This document shows, piece by piece, positions 25,320-34,535 of a stretch of DNA of 64,000 nucleotides. The DNA is from Flavobacterium segetis (GTDB lineage Bacteria > Bacteroidota > Bacteroidia > Flavobacteriales > Flavobacteriaceae). The translations under genes were made by a program, and so were the position numbers. The stretch lies in contig NZ_FQWE01000007.1 in the NCBI RefSeq assembly GCF_900129575.1, positions 1 through 64,000 of the forward strand. The letters run 5' to 3'. A model generated the notes under the pieces. It ran no database searches, was not told the origin of the DNA, and saw only the letters and a program-made list of their open reading frames with translations. The stretch's first letter is position 1; every line of letters begins with the position of its first letter.

Positions 25320-25999
25320 TTAATAAAAATAAGTAGTATTACTAAAGTGACATGCACTAAAATCCGACTTGAAGTTAAAATATGTATTTCATTATTTCCT
25401 CGACCATCATCAATGGCACCCATAATCCTAGGATCTATAAAAAGGATAATGAGCATGGAACCAAACATGTTTATGAATTGTGTCAAAGAACTTAATAGTA
25501 ATGCTTTTTGGTCGAAATAAAAACTGATGTAATATAAGAAAGTGATACTAAAAGAAAACAAAAAACCAGCAATATAATTGGTGACAAATAGCGTCCAATT
25601 ATTCGAAATAATACTTGGTTCACGCGTTGGTCGCTCTATTATTTCTCTTAAATGAATCGCTTTTGATTTCCCAAAAAATCGATTTAAAGTTTTTACCACA
25701 TTGAGAGAAAAATGATAGGTAAACTTATATGAATAAAGAGGTAGCAAAAACAAAATAACTAATACATGGGCTACTAGTGTTATAATTCAGACTTCATTCT
25801 TGTCTTTAACAGCCTCCGTTATATAGGCCATTATTGGTATAAAAATTAAAATGAACCCTCTAGAGAAATACTGAAAAATATTAATTAATGCTAAAAGGTG
25901 CCGCGTGTTTTTATCATCTTGAATATAATATTTAAAATGATAAACAGAAACATCAATAAAAATGGAAAAAGCGTATGCTATTGAAGCTATTAGAAACAT
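25316..25999 (-). pseudogene. Amj-like lipid II flippase gene with in-frame TGA
   Basis: One frame of about 226 sense codons is interrupted by a TGA at 25789-25787, after ...EAVKDKNEV. The same frame continues at once with IITLVAHVLVILFLLPLYSY. The downstream part has an Amj signature (FINMFGSMLIILFIDPRIMG, then AIDDGRG), and both halves are strongly hydrophobic. Amj is the alternative lipid II flippase described in Bacillus. The gap before the preceding gene is 20 bases and the end overlaps the next gene by 4, so it was part of the operon. It is either a nonsense mutation or a sequencing error. Confidence 0.65.
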
Positions 26000-26019
26000 G
26001 GATTATTTATCGCAACTTT

Positions 26020-26919
26020 TTATGAAATAGTTTTAAATGATCTAAATGTTGTTAATAAACCTGTTGTTGCTTTTACAGGTAATTGTTTTCCAATCGCAGC
26101 AATAATTTTACTATTAGAAACGACATAACTTTCTGTTAATTTTTGCAATCGTTCGCTGTTCAAAGGTAAATGCAGGTAATCCCCGATAGTTGCTACTTTT
26201 TTTATCCAAGATGAGGGAACATTAATTATTTTATTATTCTTATTAAGACTCTTGCCTAATAGCTGTATCAATTCATTTGTGGATAGCGCATCATCATCAG
26301 CTATATTATAAACTCCCGAAGGAATAGTATTATTTTTTAATAATTCATTAATCACAAAACAAAGGTTTTCAATACTCAAAAAAGAACGTTGATTTTTAAA
26401 ATCTCCCAATGGCCAAGGTATTCCTTTTGAAACCAATTTATATAATAAATTCAAATTCCCTTTGTTTCCTGGGCCATGAATCATACAGGGTCGTAAGATA
26501 TACACTCTTTTCCCTTGCGGTAAAGATGTAGCTAAAATATATTCCTCTGCTTGTCGCTTAGCGATACCATAATGCGTTTTAGGATAAGGAATGATATCTT
26601 CCATCAATACAGCAACTACTAGATCTGCTGCTGCTTTTACAGTACTCATGAATATAAAAACGGAGGCCTCCGATTGTAGAAATGCATCAAATAATTGTTT
26701 TGTCAATTCAAAATTGGCTTCATAATATGCTGATGGATTGGATACTTTTTTCGTATCATGTGCTTTTCCTGCTAAGTGTATTACGATATCCTCCCTTATT
26801 TCTATTTTTTGATTCTTTAAATAACGTAGGCTCAACTTATTTAATTCACATTTAGGCTTAAGATATTTTATAAGATTTCCTCCTACAAATCCGCTAGCAC
26901 CTGTAATAGCTATTTTCAT
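26020..26919 (-). CDS. NAD-dependent epimerase/dehydratase (nucleotide-sugar type)
   Basis: 299 residues of the extended SDR class. The nucleotide-binding ITGASGFVGGNL is at 5-16, the catalytic tyrosine-lysine pair is in HYGIAKRQAEEYI near 137, and the substrate-binding RPCMIHGPGNKGN follows. It resembles UDP-HexNAc or UDP-hexose 4-epimerase/4-reductases that supply a sugar for the initiating transferase. It lies 8 bases after a GT4 gene. The exact substrate is not determined. Confidence 0.85.
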   Translation of the reverse strand: MKIAITGASGFVGGNLIKYLKPKCELNKLSLRYLKNQKIEIREDIVIHLAGKAHDTKKVSNPSAYYEANFELTKQLFDAFLQSEASVFIFMSTVKAAADLVVAVLMEDIIPYPKTHYGIAKRQAEEYILATSLPQGKRVYILRPCMIHGPGNKGNLNLLYKLVSKGIPWPLGDFKNQRSFLSIENLCFVINELLKNNTIPSGVYNIADDDALSTNELIQLLGKSLNKNNKIINVPSSWIKKVATIGDYLHLPLNSERLQKLTESYVVSNSKIIAAIGKQLPVKATTGLLTTFRSFKTIS

Positions 26920-26927
26920 AAATATAT

Positions 26928-28091
26928 TTAGCTTAATTTAATAGAGTACACCTCATTAACTATCATAGGCCACAAAACTTTATTGTCAAAATTTTTTAAA
27001 ACAAACTCTCTTCCTTTTTGGCCTAAGTGACTTAAATCATCCAGTTCAATCAAAGAAATTAATTTTTGATAGATACTTTTTGAATCATTTTCAACAAAAA
27101 AACCAGTTTGCCCCTCTATAATAGAATCTACACAACCTGTCACTTTAGTTGTTAAAACTGGTTTGCACATTGAAGAAGCTTCTAGTACGCTCATTCCAAA
27201 CCCTTCTCTATATGAAGGGAGAACATAAACATTCATCAGACTATAATAATATTCAATATTTTCGTAGATAAAACCACTAACAATAATATCATCATCATTA
27301 TTAATCTGATTAATAACTTCCAATGTCAGAGGATCTCTCTCTTCAAAGTCTCCAACTAACAATAGCTTGCATTTTATATCTGCATTTAACGATTTGATCT
27401 GATTAAAAGCTTCAACTAATTCTACAATTCCTTTATCTTTTACGATACGTCCACAAAACCCAATAACAAAATCATGTTGATTAATATTTAATTTTGCTCT
27501 AAGACTATCGAGAAAAATAGTGTCTATTTTTTCCGGATTAAATTTATTTAAAGAATCGATTCCACCACATGTACCTTTGCCAATCACAATTTGCTTTTCG
27601 GGTTTATTCAACTTATCAACAATACTCTTTTTTAATAAAGAAGGGCTAACACAAACTATTTTGGTAGAACACATTGAAGTAAATCGTTCTGCTAAAATTA
27701 AAACTGATCTTTTAAATCCTTTACTTGTTTCATATAACAATCCATGTCTAAAATACACACGTTTTCTCACTCGCATTATCAAGCTGGCCACCATGGCTAA
27801 TAAAGCACCTTTAGGTGTATGCCCAACTACAATGTCTATATCGTTTTTCTTAATATATAAACAAATATTATACAATGACTTGAGATCCTCGACAATGGAA
27901 AATGATCTTAAAATATTGATTTCAGCGTATCTGAATTTTTTATCCTTAGCGTATTGCTTTAAATTTTCAGATGGGCTACATATTACATGAACGTCAAAAC
28001 CCTGTTTTTCCAAATATAAAAATTGATCCCCAAAGAAATATGGTAAAACAAAGTAAACATTTACCACATGTAAAATTGATTTTTTATCCAC
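26928..28091 (-). CDS. Glycosyltransferase family 4
   Basis: 387 residues, GT-B fold. The C-terminal half has IGFCGRIVKDKGIVELVEAF near 205 and the donor-binding YREGFGMSVLEASSMCKPVL near 300, including the E-x7-E pair of GT4 enzymes. It transfers a sugar from an activated nucleotide donor to the growing lipid-linked unit on the cytoplasmic side. It is followed 8 bases later by the epimerase gene. Confidence 0.9.
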   Translation of the reverse strand: MDKKSILHVVNVYFVLPYFFGDQFLYLEKQGFDVHVICSPSENLKQYAKDKKFRYAEINILRSFSIVEDLKSLYNICLYIKKNDIDIVVGHTPKGALLAMVASLIMRVRKRVYFRHGLLYETSKGFKRSVLILAERFTSMCSTKIVCVSPSLLKKSIVDKLNKPEKQIVIGKGTCGGIDSLNKFNPEKIDTIFLDSLRAKLNINQHDFVIGFCGRIVKDKGIVELVEAFNQIKSLNADIKCKLLLVGDFEERDPLTLEVINQINNDDDIIVSGFIYENIEYYYSLMNVYVLPSYREGFGMSVLEASSMCKPVLTTKVTGCVDSIIEGQTGFFVENDSKSIYQKLISLIELDDLSHLGQKGREFVLKNFDNKVLWPMIVNEVYSIKLS

Positions 28092-28177
28092 AACTATATT
28101 AATTAAATAAAACTATTTTTAATTTAAATTTTCTTTCAAAATATCAAAAAATATAACACAACAAGCAAATCCTTATT

Positions 28178-29194
28178 TTATTTAATAAAGTTAGTTACAT
28201 CATTTATCATATCCTTTATCAAACTTTTACTTTCTCCAATATTATTTTCTAAAGTTGCCTCGAATGCAGAAACAATAGATTCAACAGAGTACGGATCAAA
28301 AACTATAGATGGCTTACATACCGCATAAGTATAAGGCAAATCTGCTCCAATTATCTTGCAACCATTTTCTATTGCTTCAATCAGACCCAAACCAAAACTT
28401 TCTGTCAAAGATGGAAAAACAAAGTATTCTGATGTTTGATAATATTTCAACAACTCGTCTCTTTCTATGTAGCCTAAATTCTCAATTGGGTAGCCTAATT
28501 TAATCTTACTCTCAACTAATTTTAAAACCTCGACAAACTCTTGTCCAACAGTTATTCGCAGTTTCCCTTTATCATGTTTGTCGTAAAATTCACAAAATGA
28601 TTCAATCAATCTTTTATGATTTTTATGTGCTGTTGCAATACTTACATACAAATAAACGAAAGCTTCTTTCTTAAAAATATCATTAGATTTACCCATTGGA
28701 GGGTAAAAAGGCTTTACTAATGTAATATTTTTATCAACATTAAATTTAATATTAAAACTCTTCTTTATTAAATCCGTTTGTACAAACCAATAATCTGAAT
28801 TTTTTAAAAATTTCTTTAAAATAAATCTTTTCAATTTAATTTTAATTTTATCCACAAATGAATTATCTGTAGATAAATCTATATATAGCGTACTATGAAA
28901 ATACGTTATACTGTTACAATTCATTTTTATATTCGGTGGAATGTTTGCAAGACAAAAAACTGTCTTAAAACTATTTTTATTTTTAATATAAAACAAGTAC
29001 CTATTCCACAAACTAGCTCTAACAAAAATAATTTTATTTGAAGATTTTATCTGATATAAATCATTCTTAATTCTATCATCTAGAAGATAAAAACAATCTA
29101 TATTTTGTTCTTCTAGCTTAGATATTAGATAATCTAACATTGTCTTTCCTCCACCATCATTTATATATAAAGCATCTATTAATAACATAATCAA
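28178..29194 (-). CDS. Glycosyltransferase, GT4-like
   Basis: 338 residues. The N-terminus (LIDALYINDGGGKTMLDYLI) and the C-terminal FVFPSLTESFGLGLIEAIEN with the E-x7-E pair indicate a GT-B, GT4-type enzyme. The start could be 29194 or the next ATG at 29188. Donor and acceptor are unknown. It belongs to the run of transferases that assemble the repeat unit. Confidence 0.82.
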   Translation of the reverse strand: MIMLLIDALYINDGGGKTMLDYLISKLEEQNIDCFYLLDDRIKNDLYQIKSSNKIIFVRASLWNRYLFYIKNKNSFKTVFCLANIPPNIKMNCNSITYFHSTLYIDLSTDNSFVDKIKIKLKRFILKKFLKNSDYWFVQTDLIKKSFNIKFNVDKNITLVKPFYPPMGKSNDIFKKEAFVYLYVSIATAHKNHKRLIESFCEFYDKHDKGKLRITVGQEFVEVLKLVESKIKLGYPIENLGYIERDELLKYYQTSEYFVFPSLTESFGLGLIEAIENGCKIIGADLPYTYAVCKPSIVFDPYSVESIVSAFEATLENNIGESKSLIKDMINDVTNFIK

Positions 29195-29316
29195 AAAAAA
29201 TTACTGAAACACCAATTTTAAAAAAATCACTAATTATTTATTTTAATGTACTAAATCTCAAGATTCAGTATAAAAAATAAAGCTATAATCCTTCATATTA
29301 ATAATTTACATTTCAT

Positions 29317-30507
29317 TTAATTTACAAAATTTATGCGATTAAGCTCCTCTAGTAATTGTAAGCTCAATATTTCCGGAGTCACTTTAGTTTTTATAGAGTC
29401 AAAATCAATATCGTTTATTACTTGTCTTTTTGATAATTCCTCTATTTTAAGAACCATATCTTCTATATTTTCACATAAATAACCAAAAGAACCATACTTA
29501 TTAAATATATACTCAAAATAAACATTTTTTAAAGCTAAAATAGGTTTTTCGAAACGTATTGCGTCCATTATTGCTCCACTTGCTGTAATACTATAACTAT
29601 CATTTGGATAGAAAAAAAGTATATAATCAAGTTCATTTATTTTTTCATTAAATTCATCTCTACTCAACAAAACATTATTTTTTGAAGACAATTCTATTTT
29701 GGTCCCCTGAAATAAACTAATATTTTCATTAGTTGTACCTATTACCGAAATATTAATCTGTTCTCTTACTAAGGGTTTAATTTTTTTTGAAAACTCTAAT
29801 AGTCCTAACAACCCCTTTGTTTTGTTTATTGTACCAACTGTAGCTATATTAAATATTGAATTGGTTTTTTTAACTGTCTCAACATCTTCAAAAAAATACG
29901 CATGATCAATACTTATAAATTTCCCTGCTTTATTAGCATCTATTATTTCACTAATATTCTGCTTTAATACATCTCCTAATACGGAAAAAAAAAGCCCCTC
30001 TGATATTTTAATATTTTTATTTAAAAAAAAATTATGAGATAATTTTGTTAGTATTCTATGTAAGAAACCGCCTTTTCTTGTATCTGTCACTATACCTTCC
30101 ATCTCTCCATGACAGAATATAAGGATTTTCTTTTTTAAAATTTTATTTAAAAAATTCAGAATCCTAAGACTAAATAGATTATTATAAGGAAAAATTAGGA
30201 TTACATCTTTCGGAGTAATAATTAAATATTTTATATTTTGAATGGCACTAAGCAAATAGCGCATTATCAAGCTAAAACGACTACTTCCAACTACAACTAA
30301 AACATTTTTATAAATTATATTGTCTGGCGATTGTCTATCTATAATTTTTAAATAATTCTCGTAAGAACTCTCACTAATTCTTAAATCAACTTTCTTAAAA
30401 ATCATTGAACACATCAAAATCAATGAAGCATTAAAGATTTCGTGCGATGATTTTTGAGAGTAAGTATCTACAAAAAAAATATTTTGTTCTGATGCTTTAT
30501 TAATCAT
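29317..30507 (-). CDS. Probable GT-B glycosyltransferase
   Basis: 396 residues. The middle has ILIFCHGEMEGIV, and the second half has IATVGTINKTKGLLGLLEFS and ILFFYPNDSYSITASGAIMD, the layout of a GT-B enzyme in which the usual E-x7-E motif is replaced by a serine-rich version. Its place between an EpsG-like and a GT4 gene supports a role in repeat-unit synthesis. The sequence is more AT-rich and diverged than its neighbours. Confidence 0.65.
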   Translation of the reverse strand: MINKASEQNIFFVDTYSQKSSHEIFNASLILMCSMIFKKVDLRISESSYENYLKIIDRQSPDNIIYKNVLVVVGSSRFSLIMRYLLSAIQNIKYLIITPKDVILIFPYNNLFSLRILNFLNKILKKKILIFCHGEMEGIVTDTRKGGFLHRILTKLSHNFFLNKNIKISEGLFFSVLGDVLKQNISEIIDANKAGKFISIDHAYFFEDVETVKKTNSIFNIATVGTINKTKGLLGLLEFSKKIKPLVREQINISVIGTTNENISLFQGTKIELSSKNNVLLSRDEFNEKINELDYILFFYPNDSYSITASGAIMDAIRFEKPILALKNVYFEYIFNKYGSFGYLCENIEDMVLKIEELSKRQVINDIDFDSIKTKVTPEILSLQLLEELNRINFVN

Positions 30508-30759
30508 TAAATTTTAAAATAGAATTAATATTAAATAAGTACGCGCTTATATTACAGAAATTAAGCATTGGTTTATTAGAATTTAAAAAAAGGAAATATC
30601 CACATAACTTGAAACAAGCAATAATATATTCTCAAATTTAAAAATTCTTTTTGTTGCAAAGCAATAAAGTATAAAAGCAATTGCCAAAAATATAATGAGT
30701 TAAAAAACATTTTGTAAGTCTATATTATTTAATTTGCTTGATCTCAAGTATTAATTCGT

Positions 30760-31842
30760 TTAAAGAATTGTTTTAAAGGGTATAAATTCTTCTACATATG
30801 GTCCATTCAATACCTGCCACATTCTAAGAAACAGATAAAGGAAAAATATTAAAAATATTACAACTTTTAACACATTATTTTCTATTGCTCTAAATAAATA
30901 AGGAACTAAAATAATTTGAAAAAAATCAAAGGCATAAGAAAATCTAACAAAAACTAACGAAATAGAAATTGTACTAAAGTAAATTACTGCACCAAACCAA
31001 TACAAATTCAAATAACCTTTAAATTGAGGATGCCTTGCATTAATTTTATCATAAAAATAAAATGACGTAAATAATATCAGGAATTTATTAACAAAACCCT
31101 TAATAATTATAGATACTAAACCTAAATCTTCATTTGTTTCCTGATTGTAATCAGCACTCAAATACATATCAATTTTAGCCTGAACTATACTTCCTAATCC
31201 ACCACTCACAATTTCAATAACTTTTGCAAGAATTACAGAGAAACTAATTGATAGGATGAGTATAACTATCATTTTTTTCTTAGAAATCTTTAAATTGTAT
31301 ATCCACCAGCTTAAAAAGAACAGCAGACTTGTTCTATGAAAAGATGCTGCCAGTATTACCAACAAAATAAATGGAAAAATTTTGCGGTTTTTTACAAATT
31401 TAACCGAGTAGGCCAAAATCACTACAGCTATCCACTGTCTTACAAACAATATATTTGCAAATTGAATTGACCACAAAAACAATAAAGACATGATTGGATA
31501 TGGGCTTAATTTTTTTATTGCCATGCTTTGAAAAGCAAATAATAAAAGTCCCGCAACAAATAAAAACACAGAGTAATTGTCTGTAAAAAACGAAACAATT
31601 CTTATCAAGAGACCAAAACCCCACTCAAAAGGATCATTCTCTTCCAATGTGTTTCTTGCATTTTGGAAATACTCAAAGTAATTTTTCCAATCTGTACCTG
31701 TCTCCCATCTGATAAATGATAAAATAAAAAAAAAGAAACAAAATAAAAAATAAAAATATGAGGTTATCCTCCTGTCTAAATTTTGGCCTTCAATGAAGGA
31801 AAAAAAACAAAGAATAATGAATATCGTTATATAAAAACTCAT
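30760..31842 (-). CDS. EpsG/Wzy-like polysaccharide polymerase candidate
   Basis: 360 residues with ten or more membrane segments. The N-terminal FIRWETGTDWKNYFEYFQNA is the classic EpsG loop motif, followed by EWGFGLLIRIVSFFTDNYSV. It is the better match of the two EpsG-like proteins here and is next to the Wzx flippase gene, making it the likely Wzy partner for the glycan assembled by this locus. Confidence 0.82.
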   Translation of the reverse strand: MSFYITIFIILCFFSFIEGQNLDRRITSYFYFLFCFFFFILSFIRWETGTDWKNYFEYFQNARNTLEENDPFEWGFGLLIRIVSFFTDNYSVFLFVAGLLLFAFQSMAIKKLSPYPIMSLLFLWSIQFANILFVRQWIAVVILAYSVKFVKNRKIFPFILLVILAASFHRTSLLFFLSWWIYNLKISKKKMIVILILSISFSVILAKVIEIVSGGLGSIVQAKIDMYLSADYNQETNEDLGLVSIIIKGFVNKFLILFTSFYFYDKINARHPQFKGYLNLYWFGAVIYFSTISISLVFVRFSYAFDFFQIILVPYLFRAIENNVLKVVIFLIFFLYLFLRMWQVLNGPYVEEFIPFKTIL

Positions 31843-32053
31843 AGAATGCTAAAATTATTAAAAATCTATATTGCTTTAATCCTTAAAAATATAAACTAAG
31901 TATTGAAAACGATATAATGTCGTATTTTGTTTTTTGAGAAATCAATTTATCCAGTTGAATAACAAATAATCGATTCGTTTTAATAATACGACAACAAATC
32001 GTTCTATTGACTAAGTCTTATTGTTTCAAAAAAATTTAAAAAAAAAGATTATA

Positions 32054-33568
32054 TTAATTATTCTTGCTTCTATTTAAAACAGGTCTTAAAACTCTATCTA
32101 AAATATAAGCAATTTCATTACTAATTTTAAATCTATAAACGGCATAAAAATAAAGTAATGTTGATAAAATTATTTTTATAAAAGTTGCAATGATTAAAGA
32201 ATGTACAATATAATCTATAGTACTACATAATAACACTAAAAACAGAGCTAAAAAAATAATTATTAATATTTTATTAGTATATGGATGAATTCCTATTTTA
32301 TATTTTGCTACAGAAAGTTGGAAAACAACCGATAATACAGTACAAATACTTAATGAAGAAGCAGCTCCTGTAATACCAAATCTAGAAGTTAAGTAATAGC
32401 CTAAAAAGACACTAATTATTGAAATTGCCACAGAACTGTATAAAGTATAAAAATACCATTTTGATATTGTTATTACCTGTCCTATGGAACCTATTGATAT
32501 ATCAATCAACTTACCTATACTTAAAATAAGAAAAATATATTTACCTGCTTTATAGAGGTTACCATTTGGAATATAAATGTATATCGTGTCCAAATTACTC
32601 CATATAATAATAAAAACATATAATGCTAAAACAAATCCGTAAATGGAATTAGTAACTATTAAAGATTTTAGCTCACCTAAATTACCTCCCGTAAAAGACT
32701 TAGCAATTCGAGGAAAAGAAATATTTAGTACCGCAGCATATGGCACCAGCAATAGCGTTACAAAATAAGTTGCTGTAGAGTAATAAGCTAAGTTTGACAT
32801 GCTCGTGAATTTAGCGACAAAGAAAATATCTATTTTTGATAACAAAAAGAATGTAAGATTACTTAAACAAAGAAAAAGAAAAAACTTTAGAAAGTCCCTC
32901 AACAAACTGTTCTGTTTCAGAAAATCTAAACTAGGTCTAAGATCAATTTTATATTTTTTAAGTTTTAATAAGTAAAAAAAAACAATCAAGGTGCTTAAAA
33001 TATATCCTGAAGAAACAATTATCATAATAGTGTCAAAATCTTTTGTCAGAATATATAATAAAATTGAAATTATATTAAAAATCTTTAAAATAATATTCTT
33101 AAAGAAATTCACAAAAGCTATTTTCCCTAACATTGCAGAGTATGCTTCGAAAATAAAAAAGTAAGCATTACAAATGATAAGAGGGGTTAAGAAACTGACA
33201 TATCTAACAACTAAGCCATAATCATTTTTCGAAGTGATCATATTTGTTGCCTCTGAACGAAAGAAGTTTAGAAATCCTCCAAAGATGAAAAGAAAAATTA
33301 GTGGAAAAACAAAAACAAAAAAATCGAATCCTTTGGTAACAGAAAATTCAAAATGAATTCTATGATAGTATTTATTAATTAATGTTGGAATCCCAAAATG
33401 AAAATAAACCGCTGCAATTCCTGAGTATTCTAACAGAAGTCTATACAAACCATTATATTCTGTTGGAAGAAATTTAGGAGTTAAATACAATGTAAAAAAA
33501 GCACCAAACAAGATGCCAATGTAATTTATACCTGAAGTTTTTAGACTTTCTTTAATTATTGTGCTCAA
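32054..33568 (-). CDS. wzx: Wzx-type polysaccharide flippase
   Basis: 504 residues with about 12-14 membrane helices, of the MOP superfamily. The start KTSGINYIGILFGAFFTLYL and the internal SKIDIFFVAKFTSMSNLAYY are characteristic. It moves lipid-linked repeat units across the inner membrane. It overlaps the preceding GT17-like gene by 17 bases, indicating translational coupling. Confidence 0.88.
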   Translation of the reverse strand: MSTIIKESLKTSGINYIGILFGAFFTLYLTPKFLPTEYNGLYRLLLEYSGIAAVYFHFGIPTLINKYYHRIHFEFSVTKGFDFFVFVFPLIFLFIFGGFLNFFRSEATNMITSKNDYGLVVRYVSFLTPLIICNAYFFIFEAYSAMLGKIAFVNFFKNIILKIFNIISILLYILTKDFDTIMIIVSSGYILSTLIVFFYLLKLKKYKIDLRPSLDFLKQNSLLRDFLKFFLFLCLSNLTFFLLSKIDIFFVAKFTSMSNLAYYSTATYFVTLLLVPYAAVLNISFPRIAKSFTGGNLGELKSLIVTNSIYGFVLALYVFIIIWSNLDTIYIYIPNGNLYKAGKYIFLILSIGKLIDISIGSIGQVITISKWYFYTLYSSVAISIISVFLGYYLTSRFGITGAASSLSICTVLSVVFQLSVAKYKIGIHPYTNKILIIIFLALFLVLLCSTIDYIVHSLIIATFIKIILSTLLYFYAVYRFKISNEIAYILDRVLRPVLNRSKNN

Positions 33569-34535
33569 TTCTATTCTTTTTTCTTTGTAGTAGGTAATTC
33601 TCGTTTACAACATTAGTTTCAAAATCCTTCATGTTATTAATTAAAAATAGAGGAGTATTCTTTTCAGATATAGTAATTGTCTCAAAAAATGATTCAGAAT
33701 TTCTGATAAAAGCATTATCTATTTTATCTGGATTTATTAAAGCTATGTTATTATCTAAACAAAAATCTACTCCCCTGCTATCTAAATCTGTAACATGAGC
33801 AAAAGAAGTAAGTTTTTTTATAATAGAATCTCTTGAAAAACAAAAAGTATATTCGAAAGCAAGGCTTTGATCAGATTCAGCGATTATTCTTTTTTGTGGT
33901 AATGGATGCCTTACATGATGGAAACTTTGCTTAGAAATTAAATCCCCTAATTTTACTATAGGACTATATCTTAATCTGTTTGAATAATTATCAAAATCAT
34001 AACAATAAATATTACGCTTTATATAAAAAGGAGTTTTATATTTTGATACAGCATTAATAAAATAATTCATTTTCTCACCCGTAAAATCAAATATTTCATC
34101 TGTATCACATGTTATAATTATATCATCTTTTGAATATTTAGATTTTAAATAATTTAAACATGCACCTCGTTGATTAATTTCTGAAAAAAAAGAAGCCAAT
34201 TCAGCGTAAGGTACTAGTTCATAGTTTTTATTATAGTTGATATTTAACCTTCTTTTTATCTTTCTTTTTAACAAGTCTTTAAAATTTGGTTCAAACTGAA
34301 AATTAAAATTTTCGTCTAACTCAATACAATGAATCTTTTGAATAAACTTTTGAAATCTAGATTGTTTGAGTATTTCTATAAGAAACATTGGCTTCATCTT
34401 TCCTTGAAAAGTGTATTTCGATTCTGTAATGATCCATTCCGTTATAAAAGAATCTTCCACATTAAACTTTAACCACAGAAGCTCTTGCTCATGTGAATCA
34501 CTAAACATAAAAGTTGAAACTATTTTTTTATCCAT
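33552..34535 (-). CDS. GT17-like glycosyltransferase
   Basis: 327 residues. The conserved core QRGACLNYLKSKYSKDDIII is followed by TCDTDEIFDF, an acidic metal-binding motif, and FHHVRHPLPQKR. The pattern resembles family GT17 (beta-1,4-GlcNAc transferase-like), known mainly from eukaryotes but present in bacterial surface-glycan loci. It overlaps both neighbours by 16-17 bases. Confidence 0.72.
   Translation of the reverse strand: MDKKIVSTFMFSDSHEQELLWLKFNVEDSFITEWIITESKYTFQGKMKPMFLIEILKQSRFQKFIQKIHCIELDENFNFQFEPNFKDLLKRKIKRRLNINYNKNYELVPYAELASFFSEINQRGACLNYLKSKYSKDDIIITCDTDEIFDFTGEKMNYFINAVSKYKTPFYIKRNIYCYDFDNYSNRLRYSPIVKLGDLISKQSFHHVRHPLPQKRIIAESDQSLAFEYTFCFSRDSIIKKLTSFAHVTDLDSRGVDFCLDNNIALINPDKIDNAFIRNSESFFETITISEKNTPLFLINNMKDFETNVVNENYLLQRKKNRIEHNN

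Noticed and set aside
25787..25789. TGA as selenocysteine or programmed read-through codon
   Set aside because: No hairpin or selenocysteine machinery evidence, and the position lies in a loop before a membrane helix with no redox role. A nonsense mutation or read error is simpler.
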